From: Planctomycetota bacterium | GTDB taxonomy: Bacteria > Planctomycetota > Phycisphaerae > Phycisphaerales > UBA1924 | DNA length: 39,145 nt | Reading direction: 5' to 3' | Assembly: GCA_018242645.1 (NCBI GenBank) | Contig: JAFEBN010000010.1 | Location: 1-39,145 of the forward strand | Shown: one piece after another, positions 7,874 through 16,232 of the stretch | How the letters are laid out: every line of letters begins with the position of its first letter | Numbering within the stretch: position 1 is the first letter of the stretch | The notes under the pieces: generated by a model | Seen by the model: only the letters and a program-made list of their open reading frames with translations | Databases searched by the model: none | What the model was told of the DNA's origin: nothing | Made by a program: the position numbers and the translations under genes

Positions 7874-8309
7874 GAAAAACGCCGTCCTGGATGTCTCCCC
7901 GGCAACGCCCACGCGCAAGCCAGTTGGGGAGACTGCGGCCCGCAGCCGCCGGTCTCGATTCGTGGGGGCATTCTACTCGCACCCCGGCGCGATGCCAAGT
8001 TCGCCCGGACAGGCGCGGCGAGGGGCTGTCGTTTGGGAGCACTAAGTTCGCGGACCTGCGGGAAACCGCGTTTCTCGGGCTGCCGAGGCAGGCTTTGCGC
8101 TGAAAAGAACGCGAATCGGAGAATCGCGCCGTCTGCGCCAGCGCCGCGGCGCGGCAGTTGGGGTTTCACCGAACTGCCCGGCCGGGGGCCCGTATCGGGG
8201 AGTCGATACTCCGAGCGATCGAATCTGTGAGCGTGTGTTTCCCGCCGGTGGTGGCGAGGGGCGCCGCGGTGTCTTCAGGCGTTCTGCCGATCGCGAGGGG
8301 TGAGTGACT
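7874..8309. other. Divergent intergenic region acpP / DUF1444 gene
   Basis: About 440 bases with no supported gene; the frames present are short and Arg/Pro-rich. I looked for rpmF, usually near acpP, and did not find it. An interrupted repeat GGAGT-CGAT-ACTCC lies at 8199-8212, about 100 bases before the plus-strand gene, and could be an operator or a small stem. It must contain promoters for both flanking units, but I cannot place them with confidence. Confidence 0.45.
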
Positions 8310-9122
8310 ATGCCGACTATGCCGCGTGAGCCCGAAGCCTTTGCCGAGGCCGTCGCATCCATGCTCCGCAAGTTGCAGCCGGACTACGCGATCGACCTGG
8401 TGGGACCGCGCGAGCTGCTGGTGAACGGGCGGCGGCTGGACCTGGAGAATCTCTATCGCATGGTGAATCACGAGCCGGTGCGGGGCACCGAGATCGTGGA
8501 GCACTACCTGGACCAGCTCTTTGCCGGCGACTCGATGCAGCTCACCAGCATGTCGCTCGATTTCGCCCGTCCCCGGATCATGCCGCGGATCCAGCCGGTG
8601 TCGATCTTCCGGCATCTGTCGCGCGAGCAGGTTGCGCACGTGCCTTTTGTGAACAACACGGTCATCGTGTTCGTGACGGACCTGCCCCAGATGACGGTGA
8701 GCATCACGACCGAGCAGCTGGTGCGCTGGAAGCTGACGCCGGAGGAGCTGGAGCTGATCAGCCGCGAGAACCTGGAGAGCTACGCGCCGGAACTCGAGAT
8801 CCAGGTGGTGGAATCCAAGGAAGGCGGCAAGGCGGCGATCATGAGCCAGCACGACGGCTACGACGCGGCGCGCCTGCTGCTGGACGGCCTGCACGACCGG
8901 CTGAGCTCGCAGCTCGGCGGCGACTTCTACGTCGCGACGCCGGCGCGTGACATGTTCGTGGCGATCTCGTCGGGGCCCGAGCCGTTCCTCAAGCGTCTCC
9001 GCACGCGCGTCGAGCACGATTACAAGCGCTTGCCCTATCCGATCAGCCCCGACTTCTTCTATGTCACGCGCGACGGCGTGGCGGGGACGATCGACGATCT
9101 GCCGGAATCGGAAGCGGCGTGA
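8310..9122 (+). CDS. DUF1444 family protein
   Basis: The 270-aa soluble protein matches the DUF1444 pattern: an early DYAIDLVGPRELLVNGRRLDL segment (sequence split by family as a short beta-rich entry domain), the central PFVNNTVIVFVTDLPQMT block, and a C-terminal region with GPEPFLKRLRTRVEHDY and a final FYVTRDG strand. The biochemical role of this family is unknown; members are cytoplasmic and common in Firmicutes and planctomycetes. I prefer ATG at 8310, 8 bases after GAGGGGT, over the GTG at 8304. It is transcribed away from acpP, and a hairpin at 9141 follows its stop. Confidence 0.8.
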   Translation: MPTMPREPEAFAEAVASMLRKLQPDYAIDLVGPRELLVNGRRLDLENLYRMVNHEPVRGTEIVEHYLDQLFAGDSMQLTSMSLDFARPRIMPRIQPVSIFRHLSREQVAHVPFVNNTVIVFVTDLPQMTVSITTEQLVRWKLTPEELELISRENLESYAPELEIQVVESKEGGKAAIMSQHDGYDAARLLLDGLHDRLSSQLGGDFYVATPARDMFVAISSGPEPFLKRLRTRVEHDYKRLPYPISPDFFYVTRDGVAGTIDDLPESEAA

Positions 9123-9140
9123 ATCCCCGCGATCCGAGCG

Positions 9141-9178
9141 GAGAAGCGCGAACCTCCGCTCGCGGCTGCGCGCTTCTC
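9141..9178 (+). terminator. Hairpin after the DUF1444 gene
   Basis: A perfect 10-bp stem (GAGAAGCGCG 9141-9150 with CGCGCTTCTC 9169-9178) encloses an 18-base loop, 18 bases after the stop. No T run follows, so termination is possible but not certain. Confidence 0.4.
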
Positions 9179-9219
9179 TGAGACGTGGTAACCTTCGGCA
9201 CCGCGTTTCGGAGAGACTC

Positions 9220-9480
9220 ATGCGCCGTGCCCGTCGACTTGTCGTTCCCCTTGTTTTCGCCGCCTGCCTGGGCGGCTGCGTGACGCGCCCGGACGCCCAG
9301 GAAACCGACAGCGACTACGACAAGTGGTATGTGCACTGCCGCCTCCACGACACACCGTGGTGCCTCGGACCGTTCCGGCGCCAAACGGACGCGAACAAGG
9401 CGGGTTGGGAACACGAGTTCTGGCTGCACATGGCGCAGCAGACGACGCGGGTGGATCACGAGCCGTGCCAGCAGCCGTGA
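9220..9480 (+). CDS. Small lipoprotein, 86 aa, Cys-rich
   Basis: I do not recognise a family. The protein starts MRRARRLVVPLVFAACLGGC, a textbook lipoprotein signal peptide with lipobox L-G-G-C, so Cys20 is the likely lipid anchor. The mature ~66 residues are polar and aromatic (YDKWYVHCRLHDTPWCLGPF, then WEHEFWLHMAQQ) with three further Cys that could bond or bind metal with the nearby His. The ATG at 9220 has GGAGA 5 bases upstream. It follows the DUF1444 gene with a hairpin between, and converges with the sigma-factor operon. Confidence 0.7.
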   Translation: MRRARRLVVPLVFAACLGGCVTRPDAQETDSDYDKWYVHCRLHDTPWCLGPFRRQTDANKAGWEHEFWLHMAQQTTRVDHEPCQQP

Positions 9481-9582
9481 AATGAAACAGGTTGATAGTT
9501 CGGGTGGGCGTTTCGGAGCAGCTCTTGCCCAAGTGCCGCGCTGCAACGTGTGGCGACCGTAGGAGGCTGTCCCGCGCGAGTT

Positions 9583-9954
9583 TCAGAGACCGCCGTGGGC
9601 ATGACCCGCGTGGGTTCGAACATCGAGCACACGGATCACCTCGGTCGCACCCGGCGCTGCCGGGGTCTCGGGTGGTACTTCGCGCAAGCGGCGGAGCCCG
9701 GGGGGCGATGCGGTCGCATGGGCGATGCGGATCGCGGTGTCATTCTGGGCGTTTGGAATCTGCCGGGGGCGGAGGCCGACCACGAGAACGAGTGCCGCCA
9801 GCGCGAGGCCCGATCCCAGCAATCCGACCCGTACGGCGACCACGCGGCGGCGGCGTGCTCCAACCGCGCGGAGAAAGGCCTCGGGCGGTGCGGAACGAAT
9901 GGGGGCGAGTTCTTCCCGCAGGGAATGTTCGAGGCGGTCAGGGTCAAACGACAT
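9583..9954 (-). CDS. Single-TM protein downstream of ECF sigma factor, possible anti-sigma
   Basis: The 123-aa protein has a cytoplasmic N-terminal part (SFDPDRLEHSLREELAPIRS, then PEAFLRAVGARRRR), one membrane helix (VGLLGSGLALAALVLVVGL) and a short outer tail rich in Pro and His. It begins 11 bases inside the end of the sigma gene, so the two are translationally coupled. The position and layout suggest an anti-sigma factor or membrane partner, but no zinc motif (HxxxCxxC) is present, and the outer domain is short, so the role is inference. The start at 9954 is set by the overlap; the frame upstream is shadow sequence. Confidence 0.65.
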   Translation of the reverse strand: MSFDPDRLEHSLREELAPIRSAPPEAFLRAVGARRRRVVAVRVGLLGSGLALAALVLVVGLRPRQIPNAQNDTAIRIAHATASPPGLRRLREVPPETPAAPGATEVIRVLDVRTHAGHAHGGL

Positions 9955-10486
9955 GGCCGACACCTCCGGGTGATTCTTCACATGCGGGCGCCGATTCGCG
10001 GAGCCGGGCGAGCGCCGCGCGGTAGCGTGCGGCGGCCGTGCTGCGGTTCTGTCCGAGCGCCAACGCCAGTTGATCAAAGCTGAGACCCGCAACCAGGCGG
10101 AGCACGATCACTTCGCGCCAGCGCCGGGGAAGACGCTCGACGAGCGGCCAGAGCGCACCGTCGTGGCTCGGACGCACCGTTTCCGCGGGCGGGCGCGCGC
10201 GGGCCTTGCGGCGTTGGCGCCGCTCGGTGCGCAGGTAGTTCGTCGCCTGATGTCGCACCAGGGTGGCCAGCCACGCGGGGACGTCGTTTATTTCGCGGAG
10301 ACGCGCTGTTGGCAATTCGAGGATGCGGCAGAAGGCGGCCTGCACAACGTCGCCCGCGGCGGCTTCACCCACGATCGAGCGGGCGAGCGCCGTCAGAACC
10401 GGGCCGAACCGGCGCCAAAGCTCGCGGGCGCAGTCGTCGCGCCCGCGAGCGATTCCCAGAAGGAGTTGGCGATCGTCGGGAGGCAT
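9944..10486 (-). CDS. ECF-type RNA polymerase sigma factor
   Basis: The 180-aa protein has sigma region 2 (FGPVLTALARSIVGEAAAGD, then VVQAAFCRILE, the core-binding and -10 recognition part) and region 4 (LPRRWREVIVLRLVAGLSFD plus the helix-turn-helix ALALGQNRSTAAARYRAAL) for -35 recognition. Regions 1 and 3 are missing, as in extracytoplasmic-function sigma factors. It would direct RNA polymerase to a small stress regulon. The start is ATG at 10486, whose A is shared with the TGA of the upstream gene (TGATG); GTG at 10489 is the alternative. It sits between an exported protein and a single-TM protein in one operon. Confidence 0.9.
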   Translation of the reverse strand: MPPDDRQLLLGIARGRDDCARELWRRFGPVLTALARSIVGEAAAGDVVQAAFCRILELPTARLREINDVPAWLATLVRHQATNYLRTERRQRRKARARPPAETVRPSHDGALWPLVERLPRRWREVIVLRLVAGLSFDQLALALGQNRSTAAARYRAALARLRESAPACEESPGGVGHVV

Positions 10487-11517
10487 CACTTGGATTGCTT
10501 GAGCGCATCGATCGCCCGCTGCATTTGCTCCCGGTAGCGCTTCTCAGAGGCTCGCAGCTTGGGCGTTGCCGGGAGCATCATGGCGGCGAGGGCGCCCCAC
10601 TCGCCATTCTCCACGCGGAGACCGTACTTGCGTGCGTCCTCATCGGAGGTCGCCGAGCGGACCGCCACCAGCGCCGCGTCGTACGCCGGAAAAAGCTGCT
10701 GGATCTGCTTGCGTACCTCGTCGTCGGTCAGGTTGAGCTTCTCTGCATCCGAGCCGACTTCCGCGAGAAGCGGCTTGAGACGCGCCCACGCGCCGGGGGC
10801 CTGGGCTTCGCGTTCGAGCCAGGGCACGATGCTGTCGCGCTCCACGACGATCGCCTGCTGGAGATGGAGCGGGTCGGGCCCCTGATTGGATTCAATCGCG
10901 GCGAGCAGTCTGGCACGGGAGTCCTTTCCGAGCTTGGGGCTCTGAGCGACCGCGATCGCTTCTTCGAACGCCTGCTGCTGCACCGCCGTGCCGACCAGCA
11001 CGTTGATGAGCCAGCCGTCCTGCTTCACGTGTGACCCGAGCGCGAGCATCTGAGCGACGCGCTCCGCCGCGAGGTCGGCGTTGCCCTGAGCCAGCTGATT
11101 GCGGGCGTCGACGCGGAGGACGCGGCCGAGCTGGCGGAGCTGGCCGAGCTGAGGCAGGAGCGTGGCGATGCCCGCCTCGTAGTTGCTCTCGAAGTTGCAG
11201 CGCCGCATCGATGTGCCGTCGGCGGTCCAGAGGATGACCTGCGAGAAGTCCAGTGCCGCGGCGGCCTTGAATTCCGGCGAGAGTTTGGCCGGATCGATGG
11301 TGTTTCCCAGAGCCTCCCAATCGACGGCGCGGAGTTTTTCCGCCATGTCCGGTGTGAGATAGGTCACCGCCACGAGGTAGCGGATCGCGGCGTTTCGCTC
11401 TGCGGGCGCGACGAAGTTGTGCGGCAGCGGACGTGACTCTGGGGCGGCGGGCTCGGCCAGGCAGGGGGAGAAAAGAACCAATCCCTGTAACGCGAACGCG
11501 AGCGGACAAAGCTTCAT
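10486..11517 (-). CDS. Exported protein of unknown function, first gene of sigma operon
   Basis: I do not recognise a characterised family. The 343-aa protein begins with a signal peptide (MKLCPLAFALQGLVLFSPC, cleavage near ALA-E-type CLAEPA), and an excellent AGGAG lies 7 bases before the ATG at 11517. The mature part is helical and polar, with repeated Leu/Ala/Gln helices (TLLPQLGQLRQLGRVLRVDA; NADLAAERVAQMLALGSHV) resembling tandem helical-hairpin scaffolds, and a Lys-rich C-terminus. Cys are few. It shares a TGATG junction with the ECF sigma gene, so it is co-translated with it. It could be the sensor of the envelope signal or a target of the regulon. Confidence 0.72.
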   Translation of the reverse strand: MKLCPLAFALQGLVLFSPCLAEPAAPESRPLPHNFVAPAERNAAIRYLVAVTYLTPDMAEKLRAVDWEALGNTIDPAKLSPEFKAAAALDFSQVILWTADGTSMRRCNFESNYEAGIATLLPQLGQLRQLGRVLRVDARNQLAQGNADLAAERVAQMLALGSHVKQDGWLINVLVGTAVQQQAFEEAIAVAQSPKLGKDSRARLLAAIESNQGPDPLHLQQAIVVERDSIVPWLEREAQAPGAWARLKPLLAEVGSDAEKLNLTDDEVRKQIQQLFPAYDAALVAVRSATSDEDARKYGLRVENGEWGALAAMMLPATPKLRASEKRYREQMQRAIDALKQSK

Positions 11518-11608
11518 ACACAGTCTCCTGGGAATCCCACGCCAGTGTGACACCGCTCGGCGGCGTCCGTGTGCCCCCGCGTCAGAAATTTCGTTCGCTT
11601 TCGAAGTT

Positions 11609-11640
11609 CAAAAACAAAGCACGCCCGTTTCCGGGCGTGC
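11609..11640 (-). terminator. Strong terminator after ftsH
   Basis: A perfect 9-bp stem GCACGCCCG/CGGGCGTGC (11619-11627 and 11632-11640) has a 4-base loop. Read on the minus strand it is followed by TTTGTTTTTG (11609-11618). It lies 22 bases after the ftsH stop and closes the glmS-to-ftsH block. Confidence 0.9.
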
Positions 11641-11662
11641 AAAGAGGGTGATTCTGAAGGGC

Positions 11663-13747
11663 TCAGGCCGGGTTGGGCATCGCGCCGGGGGGCAGATCCG
11701 TGCTGGCCTCCGGGGGCAGCGCCGGAGGTGCATCCGACTTGCGCTTGGCGGCTTCGGCGCGGAGCAGGTCGGCGACGGTGGGCTTGGCGAGTTCTTCGCC
11801 ACGCATAAGGCGGTGCACGTCGTCGGCGCTGAGGGTTTCGTAGCGAATCAGGGCGTCGGCGACGCGGACGACCTTGTCCCAGTTCTCTTCGAGCAGGCGC
11901 TGGGCATCGGCGTAGGCCTCGTCCACGAAGCGGCGGACTTCCTCGTCGATCTGCTTGGCGGTCTCGTCGGAGTACGTCTTCTCCGCCATGTAGTACTCGC
12001 GCGTGTCCATGCCGGCGTAGCGGACAAAGCCAAGCCGGCGGCTCATACCCCACTCCACCACCATCGTGCGCGCGAGGCTGGTGACCTGGGTGATGTCCAT
12101 GGAGGCGCCGCTGGAGGCGTCGTTCATGGCCTTCTGCTCGGCGATGCGCCCGCCGCAGAGCACGCGCATCGTGGCGTTGAGCCACTTGATGCCGTAGCCC
12201 ATGCGGTCTTTTTCGGGGAGGCTGAAGGTTGCGCCGCCGGCCCCGCCACGCGGGATGATGGTCACCTTGTGGAGCGGGTCAGCGTCGGTCAGGAGGGCCT
12301 GCAGAATCGCGTGGCCGGCTTCGTGGTAGGCGACGAGCTTGTTCTCGTCCTTCTCGCGGACGCGGCTCTTCTTGGCGCGCCCGAACTTCACCTTGTCGCG
12401 GGCCTCTTCAAGGTCCTCGTGCTCGATGAAGTCCTTGTTCTGCATGGTGGCAGCGATGGCGGCCTCGTTGATGATGGCCGCGAGATCGGCGCCGCTGAAC
12501 ATCGGCGTGCCGCGGGCGATGCGCTCGAGCTCGACGTTCGGGCCCATCTTGACCTTCTTGGCGTGCACCCGGAGGATCTCGAGGCGGCCCTTGACGTCGG
12601 GGAGCGGGACGGTGATCTGGCGATCGAACCGACCCGGGCGCGTGAGCGCGGGGTCGAGCACGTCGTTGCGGTTGGTGGCGGCGATGACGATGACGCCATC
12701 GGCGGTGTTGAAGCCGTCCATCTCGACGAGGATGGCGTTGAGGGTCTGCTCGCGCTCGTCGTGACCGCCGGTGGTGAACCCGCCGCCGCGGCGACGGCCG
12801 ACCGCGTCGATCTCGTCGAGGAAGATGATGCAGGGCGAGCTTTCCTTGGCCTGCTTGAACAGGTCACGGACGCGGCTGGCGCCGACACCGACGAACATTT
12901 CCACAAAGTCGGAGCCGCTGATTGAGAAGAATGGCACATCGGCCTCGCCGGCGATGGCCTTGGCGAGAAGGGTTTTGCCGCAGCCGGGCTCGCCGACCAG
13001 CAGCACGCCCCGAGGGATGCGGCCGCCGAGCTTGGTGAACTTCTTGGGGTTCTTGAGGAACTCGATGATCTCGGTGACTTCTTCCTTGGCCTCGTCGATC
13101 CCGGCGACATCGGCGAAGGTGACGCCGGTCATCTCCTTGCTGAGGGTGCGGTGGCGGCTCTTGCCGAAGTTGCCCAGCATCCCCCCGCCGCCGGTCGCGG
13201 CGCGCAGTCCGCGGCTGATGATCCACCAGCCGATGAAGAGGATGAGCAGCAGCGGGAGGAAGAAGAGCAGCACGGAGACCCAGAGGCTCGCCGAACGCGT
13301 GCGGAAATCGCCCTTGGTGATGTCGTTGACCTCGCGGGCGACGAGTTCTTTGTTGACGGTGTTGATCGGCACCATCACGTAGCCTTCGGGGCCCGAGACG
13401 TCCTTCTTGCGCTTGGCGGTCAGGCCCTCATCGCTGAGGGTGACGTCGGTGAGCATCTTCGCCTCGTACTCGATGCGGAACTGCTGGAGCGTGATCGGTT
13501 CGGAGCGGTTGGGCGTGCTGAACATCATGAACAGCAGCACCATCAGGGCGATCACCGCCACCATGGTGAACAGACCGCGGGACTGGGGCTGCCCCTGGCC
13601 GCCCGGCAGGCCGGGGCCCGGGGGGCCGTTGCGCTTCGGGCCGTTGCCCTTTTGACGCTGGTCCTTGGAGCCGTCATCCGACTCAAAGCGCACGAGCCCG
13701 GTCAAGCCCGCCCAGATCCGCTGCGATCGTTCAACAACTCGGTTCAT
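11663..13747 (-). CDS. ftsH: ATP-dependent zinc metalloprotease FtsH
   Basis: FtsH is a membrane-anchored hexameric AAA+ protease that degrades unassembled membrane proteins and regulators such as LpxC. In order: a basic Gly/Pro/Gln-rich head (1-58), TM1 (about 60-77), a small periplasmic domain, TM2 (about 157-177), the AAA domain with Walker A GEPGCGKT (252-259), Walker B IIFLDEID (307-314) and [23 protein letters not shown] (357-376), then the Zn site HEAGH (475-479) with a later Asp in [10 protein letters not shown]. The E and C in the P-loop differ from the common GPPGTGKT. I use ATG at 13747 (694 aa) with AAAGGGA upstream; a GTG at 13816 would add an unlikely tail. It ends a minus-strand block and has its own terminator. 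Confidence 0.95.
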   Translation of the reverse strand: MNRVVERSQRIWAGLTGLVRFESDDGSKDQRQKGNGPKRNGPPGPGLPGGQGQPQSRGLFTMVAVIALMVLLFMMFSTPNRSEPITLQQFRIEYEAKMLTDVTLSDEGLTAKRKKDVSGPEGYVMVPINTVNKELVAREVNDITKGDFRTRSASLWVSVLLFFLPLLLILFIGWWIISRGLRAATGGGGMLGNFGKSRHRTLSKEMTGVTFADVAGIDEAKEEVTEIIEFLKNPKKFTKLGGRIPRGVLLVGEPGCGKTLLAKAIAGEADVPFFSISGSDFVEMFVGVGASRVRDLFKQAKESSPCIIFLDEIDAVGRRRGGGFTTGGHDEREQTLNAILVEMDGFNTADGVIVIAATNRNDVLDPALTRPGRFDRQITVPLPDVKGRLEILRVHAKKVKMGPNVELERIARGTPMFSGADLAAIINEAAIAATMQNKDFIEHEDLEEARDKVKFGRAKKSRVREKDENKLVAYHEAGHAILQALLTDADPLHKVTIIPRGGAGGATFSLPEKDRMGYGIKWLNATMRVLCGGRIAEQKAMNDASSGASMDITQVTSLARTMVVEWGMSRRLGFVRYAGMDTREYYMAEKTYSDETAKQIDEEVRRFVDEAYADAQRLLEENWDKVVRVADALIRYETLSADDVHRLMRGEELAKPTVADLLRAEAAKRKSDAPPALPPEASTDLPPGAMPNPA

Positions 13748-13870
13748 CGTTCCCTTTATCGGGCAGTTGCCCGTGGTTCGACTCGGAGACTTCACCCCTT
13801 CTATGGGTTCCTTCACCTCTCTGTTCGGATAACCGGCCCGGAAGATGCAGGACCCGGATATTCGAACCTG

Positions 13871-13896
13871 TTTGGCCCACGCCCGTTACGGCCAAA
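13871..13896. other. Inverted repeat between lptE and ftsH
   Basis: TTTGGCC (13871-13877) pairs with GGCCAAA (13890-13896) around a 12-base loop. It lies in the 249-base gap between lptE and ftsH. No T run follows on either strand. It may be an mRNA stem or a protein site for separate ftsH control. Confidence 0.3.
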
Positions 13897-13996
13897 TGGC
13901 CGAATCGAGCGCCGAGACGCACCGGAACCGCGGAAACATCCGGAGGGTAGGCGGTTTGCCCGATGTCTCTGATTGGAAGCGGCGGGGAAACCCGGT

Positions 13997-14533
13997 TTAC
14001 CAGGTGGTGCGGAGCTCGGAAACCAGGTCCTTGGCCAATCGCTGCGAAGAGGAGGTCTGGCCGTACTCGATCTTTTCGCTCACGCCCCGCGTGGGGACAA
14101 AGGTGTCGGCGCCGCTGAAGTTCCGTCGGCCGACGATCGTCTTGCCGGTGGTGTTGTCCACCCATTCGAAATCGACCGTGATGATGTAGCCGAGTTCCTG
14201 CACGTAGCCGCTGGGGTCGGTCGCGGTGCGACGCAGCTGAACGCTGGTGATCGTGCCGCTGAGCGTGGTGTCGGCGGCGGGCGACGGGTCGATGATCCAG
14301 GGGGTCTTGTTCTGGATCTCTTTGACAATTGCCTCGGTAAGCTCCGACTCGACGCCTTTGAAGTAGGTCTTGTTCTGGAAGATGGGCACCTGGATCGTGC
14401 GCGACTGGGTATCCCAGGTGTTCTTGAACGAGTAGCCCTGCGATGGATCGGAAGAGCAGGCCGACCCGCCGAGCACCGCGAGCGTGGTGAGCATGCACGG
14501 CAGAAGCCTGCGCGAATGGGCTGAGAAAATCAC
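13997..14533 (-). CDS. lptE: LptE-like LPS-assembly lipoprotein
   Basis: LptE is the outer-membrane lipoprotein plugging LptD, the channel that inserts LPS in the outer leaflet. The 178-aa protein starts with a signal peptide and lipobox (AVLGGSAC). The mature part shows the LptE pattern: a GYSF opening, TIQVPIFQNKTYFKGVESEL, a helix ending in EIQNKTPWIID, then alternating strands (TTLSGTITSVQLRR, GYIITVDFEWVD) and a final helix (SSSQRLAKDLVSEL). Family members diverge strongly, so this rests on pattern and context. Its GTG start overlaps the bamD stop by four bases (GTGA), so the two are co-translated. A planctomycete with this gene would be expected to have an LPS-bearing outer membrane. 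Confidence 0.78.
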   Translation of the reverse strand: MIFSAHSRRLLPCMLTTLAVLGGSACSSDPSQGYSFKNTWDTQSRTIQVPIFQNKTYFKGVESELTEAIVKEIQNKTPWIIDPSPAADTTLSGTITSVQLRRTATDPSGYVQELGYIITVDFEWVDNTTGKTIVGRRNFSGADTFVPTRGVSEKIEYGQTSSSQRLAKDLVSELRTTW

Positions 14534-15693
14534 TGCGGCTTCTCCGGCGCGGGCTTGTCGGGTGCTGGTTGCGAAGCGGGACCGGGCTTGTCGGCCGCGG
14601 CGGGCGGCACCGGGGCCTCCGGCTTATCGCCTCCGACTTTGAGCTTGCCGTCGGCGTGTGAGGATGCGGAGGGGGCGTCGTTGGCCGGCTCTTCTTCTTC
14701 GTCGAGCGACTTCTTTTTGGCGGGAGGCGGGGGCAGCTCCCACTTGTTGCGCTCGAAGATCAACTTCGTTTCGTCGGCGGCAACCGTGTCGGGGTGCTTC
14801 TGGAGCAGCCGCTTGAAGGTGTAACGCGCGGAGACGGGGTCGTTGCGCTTGAGGTACCAGCTTGCGGTCTCGAACATCTGGTCGGCGGCGGATTCGTCGA
14901 GCCGGGCGATCAGCGCGTCGTTCATGCCGATCTGCTCGGCGGACTTGGGGTAACGCTGGGCGAAGTCTCGCACCAGGTACTGGGCCTCGATCAATCCGGA
15001 AGCGTCGTAGCGCGGTCCCTTGTAGCGACCGATGTTGGCGAACACGCGGCGCTCCATGGCCAGTTCGCGGTATTCGCTGGTCGGGAAGTTGGCCAGGAAG
15101 ATGTCGTACGCCTCCGCGGCCATCCGCAGATCGCGGACGCGGTAGTAGTAATTGGCCAGTTCGATGGCCGCCCGCTGGGCGAGCTGGCTGCCGGGGGCGC
15201 GTTCCTGCACGCGGATGAGCAGTTCCTCGCCGATACGCGTCGCGTTGTCGATGCGCAGGCCCCAGGACTTCTTGCGAAGCCCGTTGAGGTACATCAGGCC
15301 GATTTCCAGTTCGCGCTCGAGCGCTGTCACGAATTGGGGCGAGCCGGGATACTCCTTGATGACCCGCTCGTAGTCGTAGAGCGCTTCGTACTCGTCCTTG
15401 AGTGCCAGCTTCGCGTCGCCCCGGCGGAGCAGCGCCTCGGCGGTCTCGGGCTTGTCCTGGGCGGCGTTTCGCTTGATCCAGCTATCCAGCAGCGCCAGCG
15501 CGCCACGCGGACGGTTTTCGGCGAGCTGCTTGCGGGCGCGGTTCATCACGCCCTCGTCGCTGGTCGGGTCGGGCTCGGGATTGGCGGGCACCCAGTTGCC
15601 ATCGCCGTCGAGGCGCAGCGTGTTCTGGGCGAGCGCGCCCGCGCTCGCGGCACAAATTCCGAGGATGGCGAAGTAACGGGTCGCGGCTCTCAC
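14530..15693 (-). CDS. bamD: BamD-like TPR protein of outer-membrane assembly
   Basis: BamD is the TPR lipoprotein that works with BamA to insert beta-barrel proteins. The 387-aa protein has a signal peptide ending in ALAQ, no lipobox, then several helical pairs (RPRGALALLDSWIKR; LALKDEYEALYDYERVIKEY; AAIELANYYYRVRDLRMAAE; ERVRRVFANIG-type segment; ARYTFKRLLQKHPDTVAADE) matching the YfiO/BamD family. The last ~70 residues are a long Pro/Ala/Lys/Glu tail, not part of the classic family. The GTG start at 15693 is weakly supported by ribosome binding. The missing lipid Cys is odd for BamD and leaves a free periplasmic protein as an alternative. It is followed by lptE with a 4-base overlap and preceded 37 bases away by a PilZ gene. 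Confidence 0.78.
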   Translation of the reverse strand: MRAATRYFAILGICAASAGALAQNTLRLDGDGNWVPANPEPDPTSDEGVMNRARKQLAENRPRGALALLDSWIKRNAAQDKPETAEALLRRGDAKLALKDEYEALYDYERVIKEYPGSPQFVTALERELEIGLMYLNGLRKKSWGLRIDNATRIGEELLIRVQERAPGSQLAQRAAIELANYYYRVRDLRMAAEAYDIFLANFPTSEYRELAMERRVFANIGRYKGPRYDASGLIEAQYLVRDFAQRYPKSAEQIGMNDALIARLDESAADQMFETASWYLKRNDPVSARYTFKRLLQKHPDTVAADETKLIFERNKWELPPPPAKKKSLDEEEEPANDAPSASSHADGKLKVGGDKPEAPVPPAAADKPGPASQPAPDKPAPEKPQ

Positions 15694-15730
15694 GCCGGAA
15701 GCGTACCGCGTTCGGCCCGGTCGGGTTGCC

Positions 15731-16153
15731 TCAGGCGGCGTCCTGGCGGAAACGCTCGATGTCGGGCCGGATTGTCTCGTTCTTGCCTGCCGCGGCGCCG
15801 ATCTCGCTGATCACCTGTCGCGCCTGGGGCGTGAGGTCGATGAACTGCAGCCCGATCTCGGCCCGGGTGGCGCCGATCAGCTTCTTCAGCTTGGCGGTCC
15901 AGCCGGACGAGCGCTGCGAGCCTTTGACCCATGCCACGCGGCAGCTGACCACCACTTCATCGGAGATGCCCGACAACTTGACGGTGATGATTTCGTCCAC
16001 CTTGGGCAGAAGCGCCGAAGCGGACGTGACCCGCATGCCCCCGGCGGACATGTCGATCACATCACCGAGCGAGGTGCCCACGAACTGACAGACCACTCTG
16101 CCGAACTTCCGGGGATTCATGATCTTGGCATCGGCCTCATGGGGCGCGCCCAT
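15731..16153 (-). CDS. PilZ-domain protein (possible c-di-GMP binder)
   Basis: The PilZ beta-barrel is visible: MNPRKFGRVVCQF, a R-x-x-x-R-like start, then DVIDMSAGGMRVTS with the D-x-S-x-x-G core, followed by barrel strands (DEIITVKLSG, VVVSCRVAWV) and a QFIDLTPQARQVI finish. The R-x-x-x-R motif is partly changed (RKFGR), so binding of c-di-GMP is likely but not assured. The length (about 140 aa) fits a stand-alone PilZ protein. The start is unsure: ATG at 16153 or ATG at 16120; neither has a good ribosome-binding site. It lies between glmS and bamD on the same strand and could couple second-messenger level to envelope synthesis. Confidence 0.75.
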   Translation of the reverse strand: MGAPHEADAKIMNPRKFGRVVCQFVGTSLGDVIDMSAGGMRVTSASALLPKVDEIITVKLSGISDEVVVSCRVAWVKGSQRSSGWTAKLKKLIGATRAEIGLQFIDLTPQARQVISEIGAAAGKNETIRPDIERFRQDAA

Positions 16154-16232
16154 CAGGCTCGTGCCAAGAAACACCGCCGCCCGGTTCGGGTCGTGCGGTT
16201 TCGCTCTCGGACGTTGGCGGCTATCGGCCCTC

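Noticed and set aside
11417..12925. A 502-codon open frame on the plus strand
   Set aside because: It is antisense to ftsH, which has every expected motif; the frame is a composition artefact.
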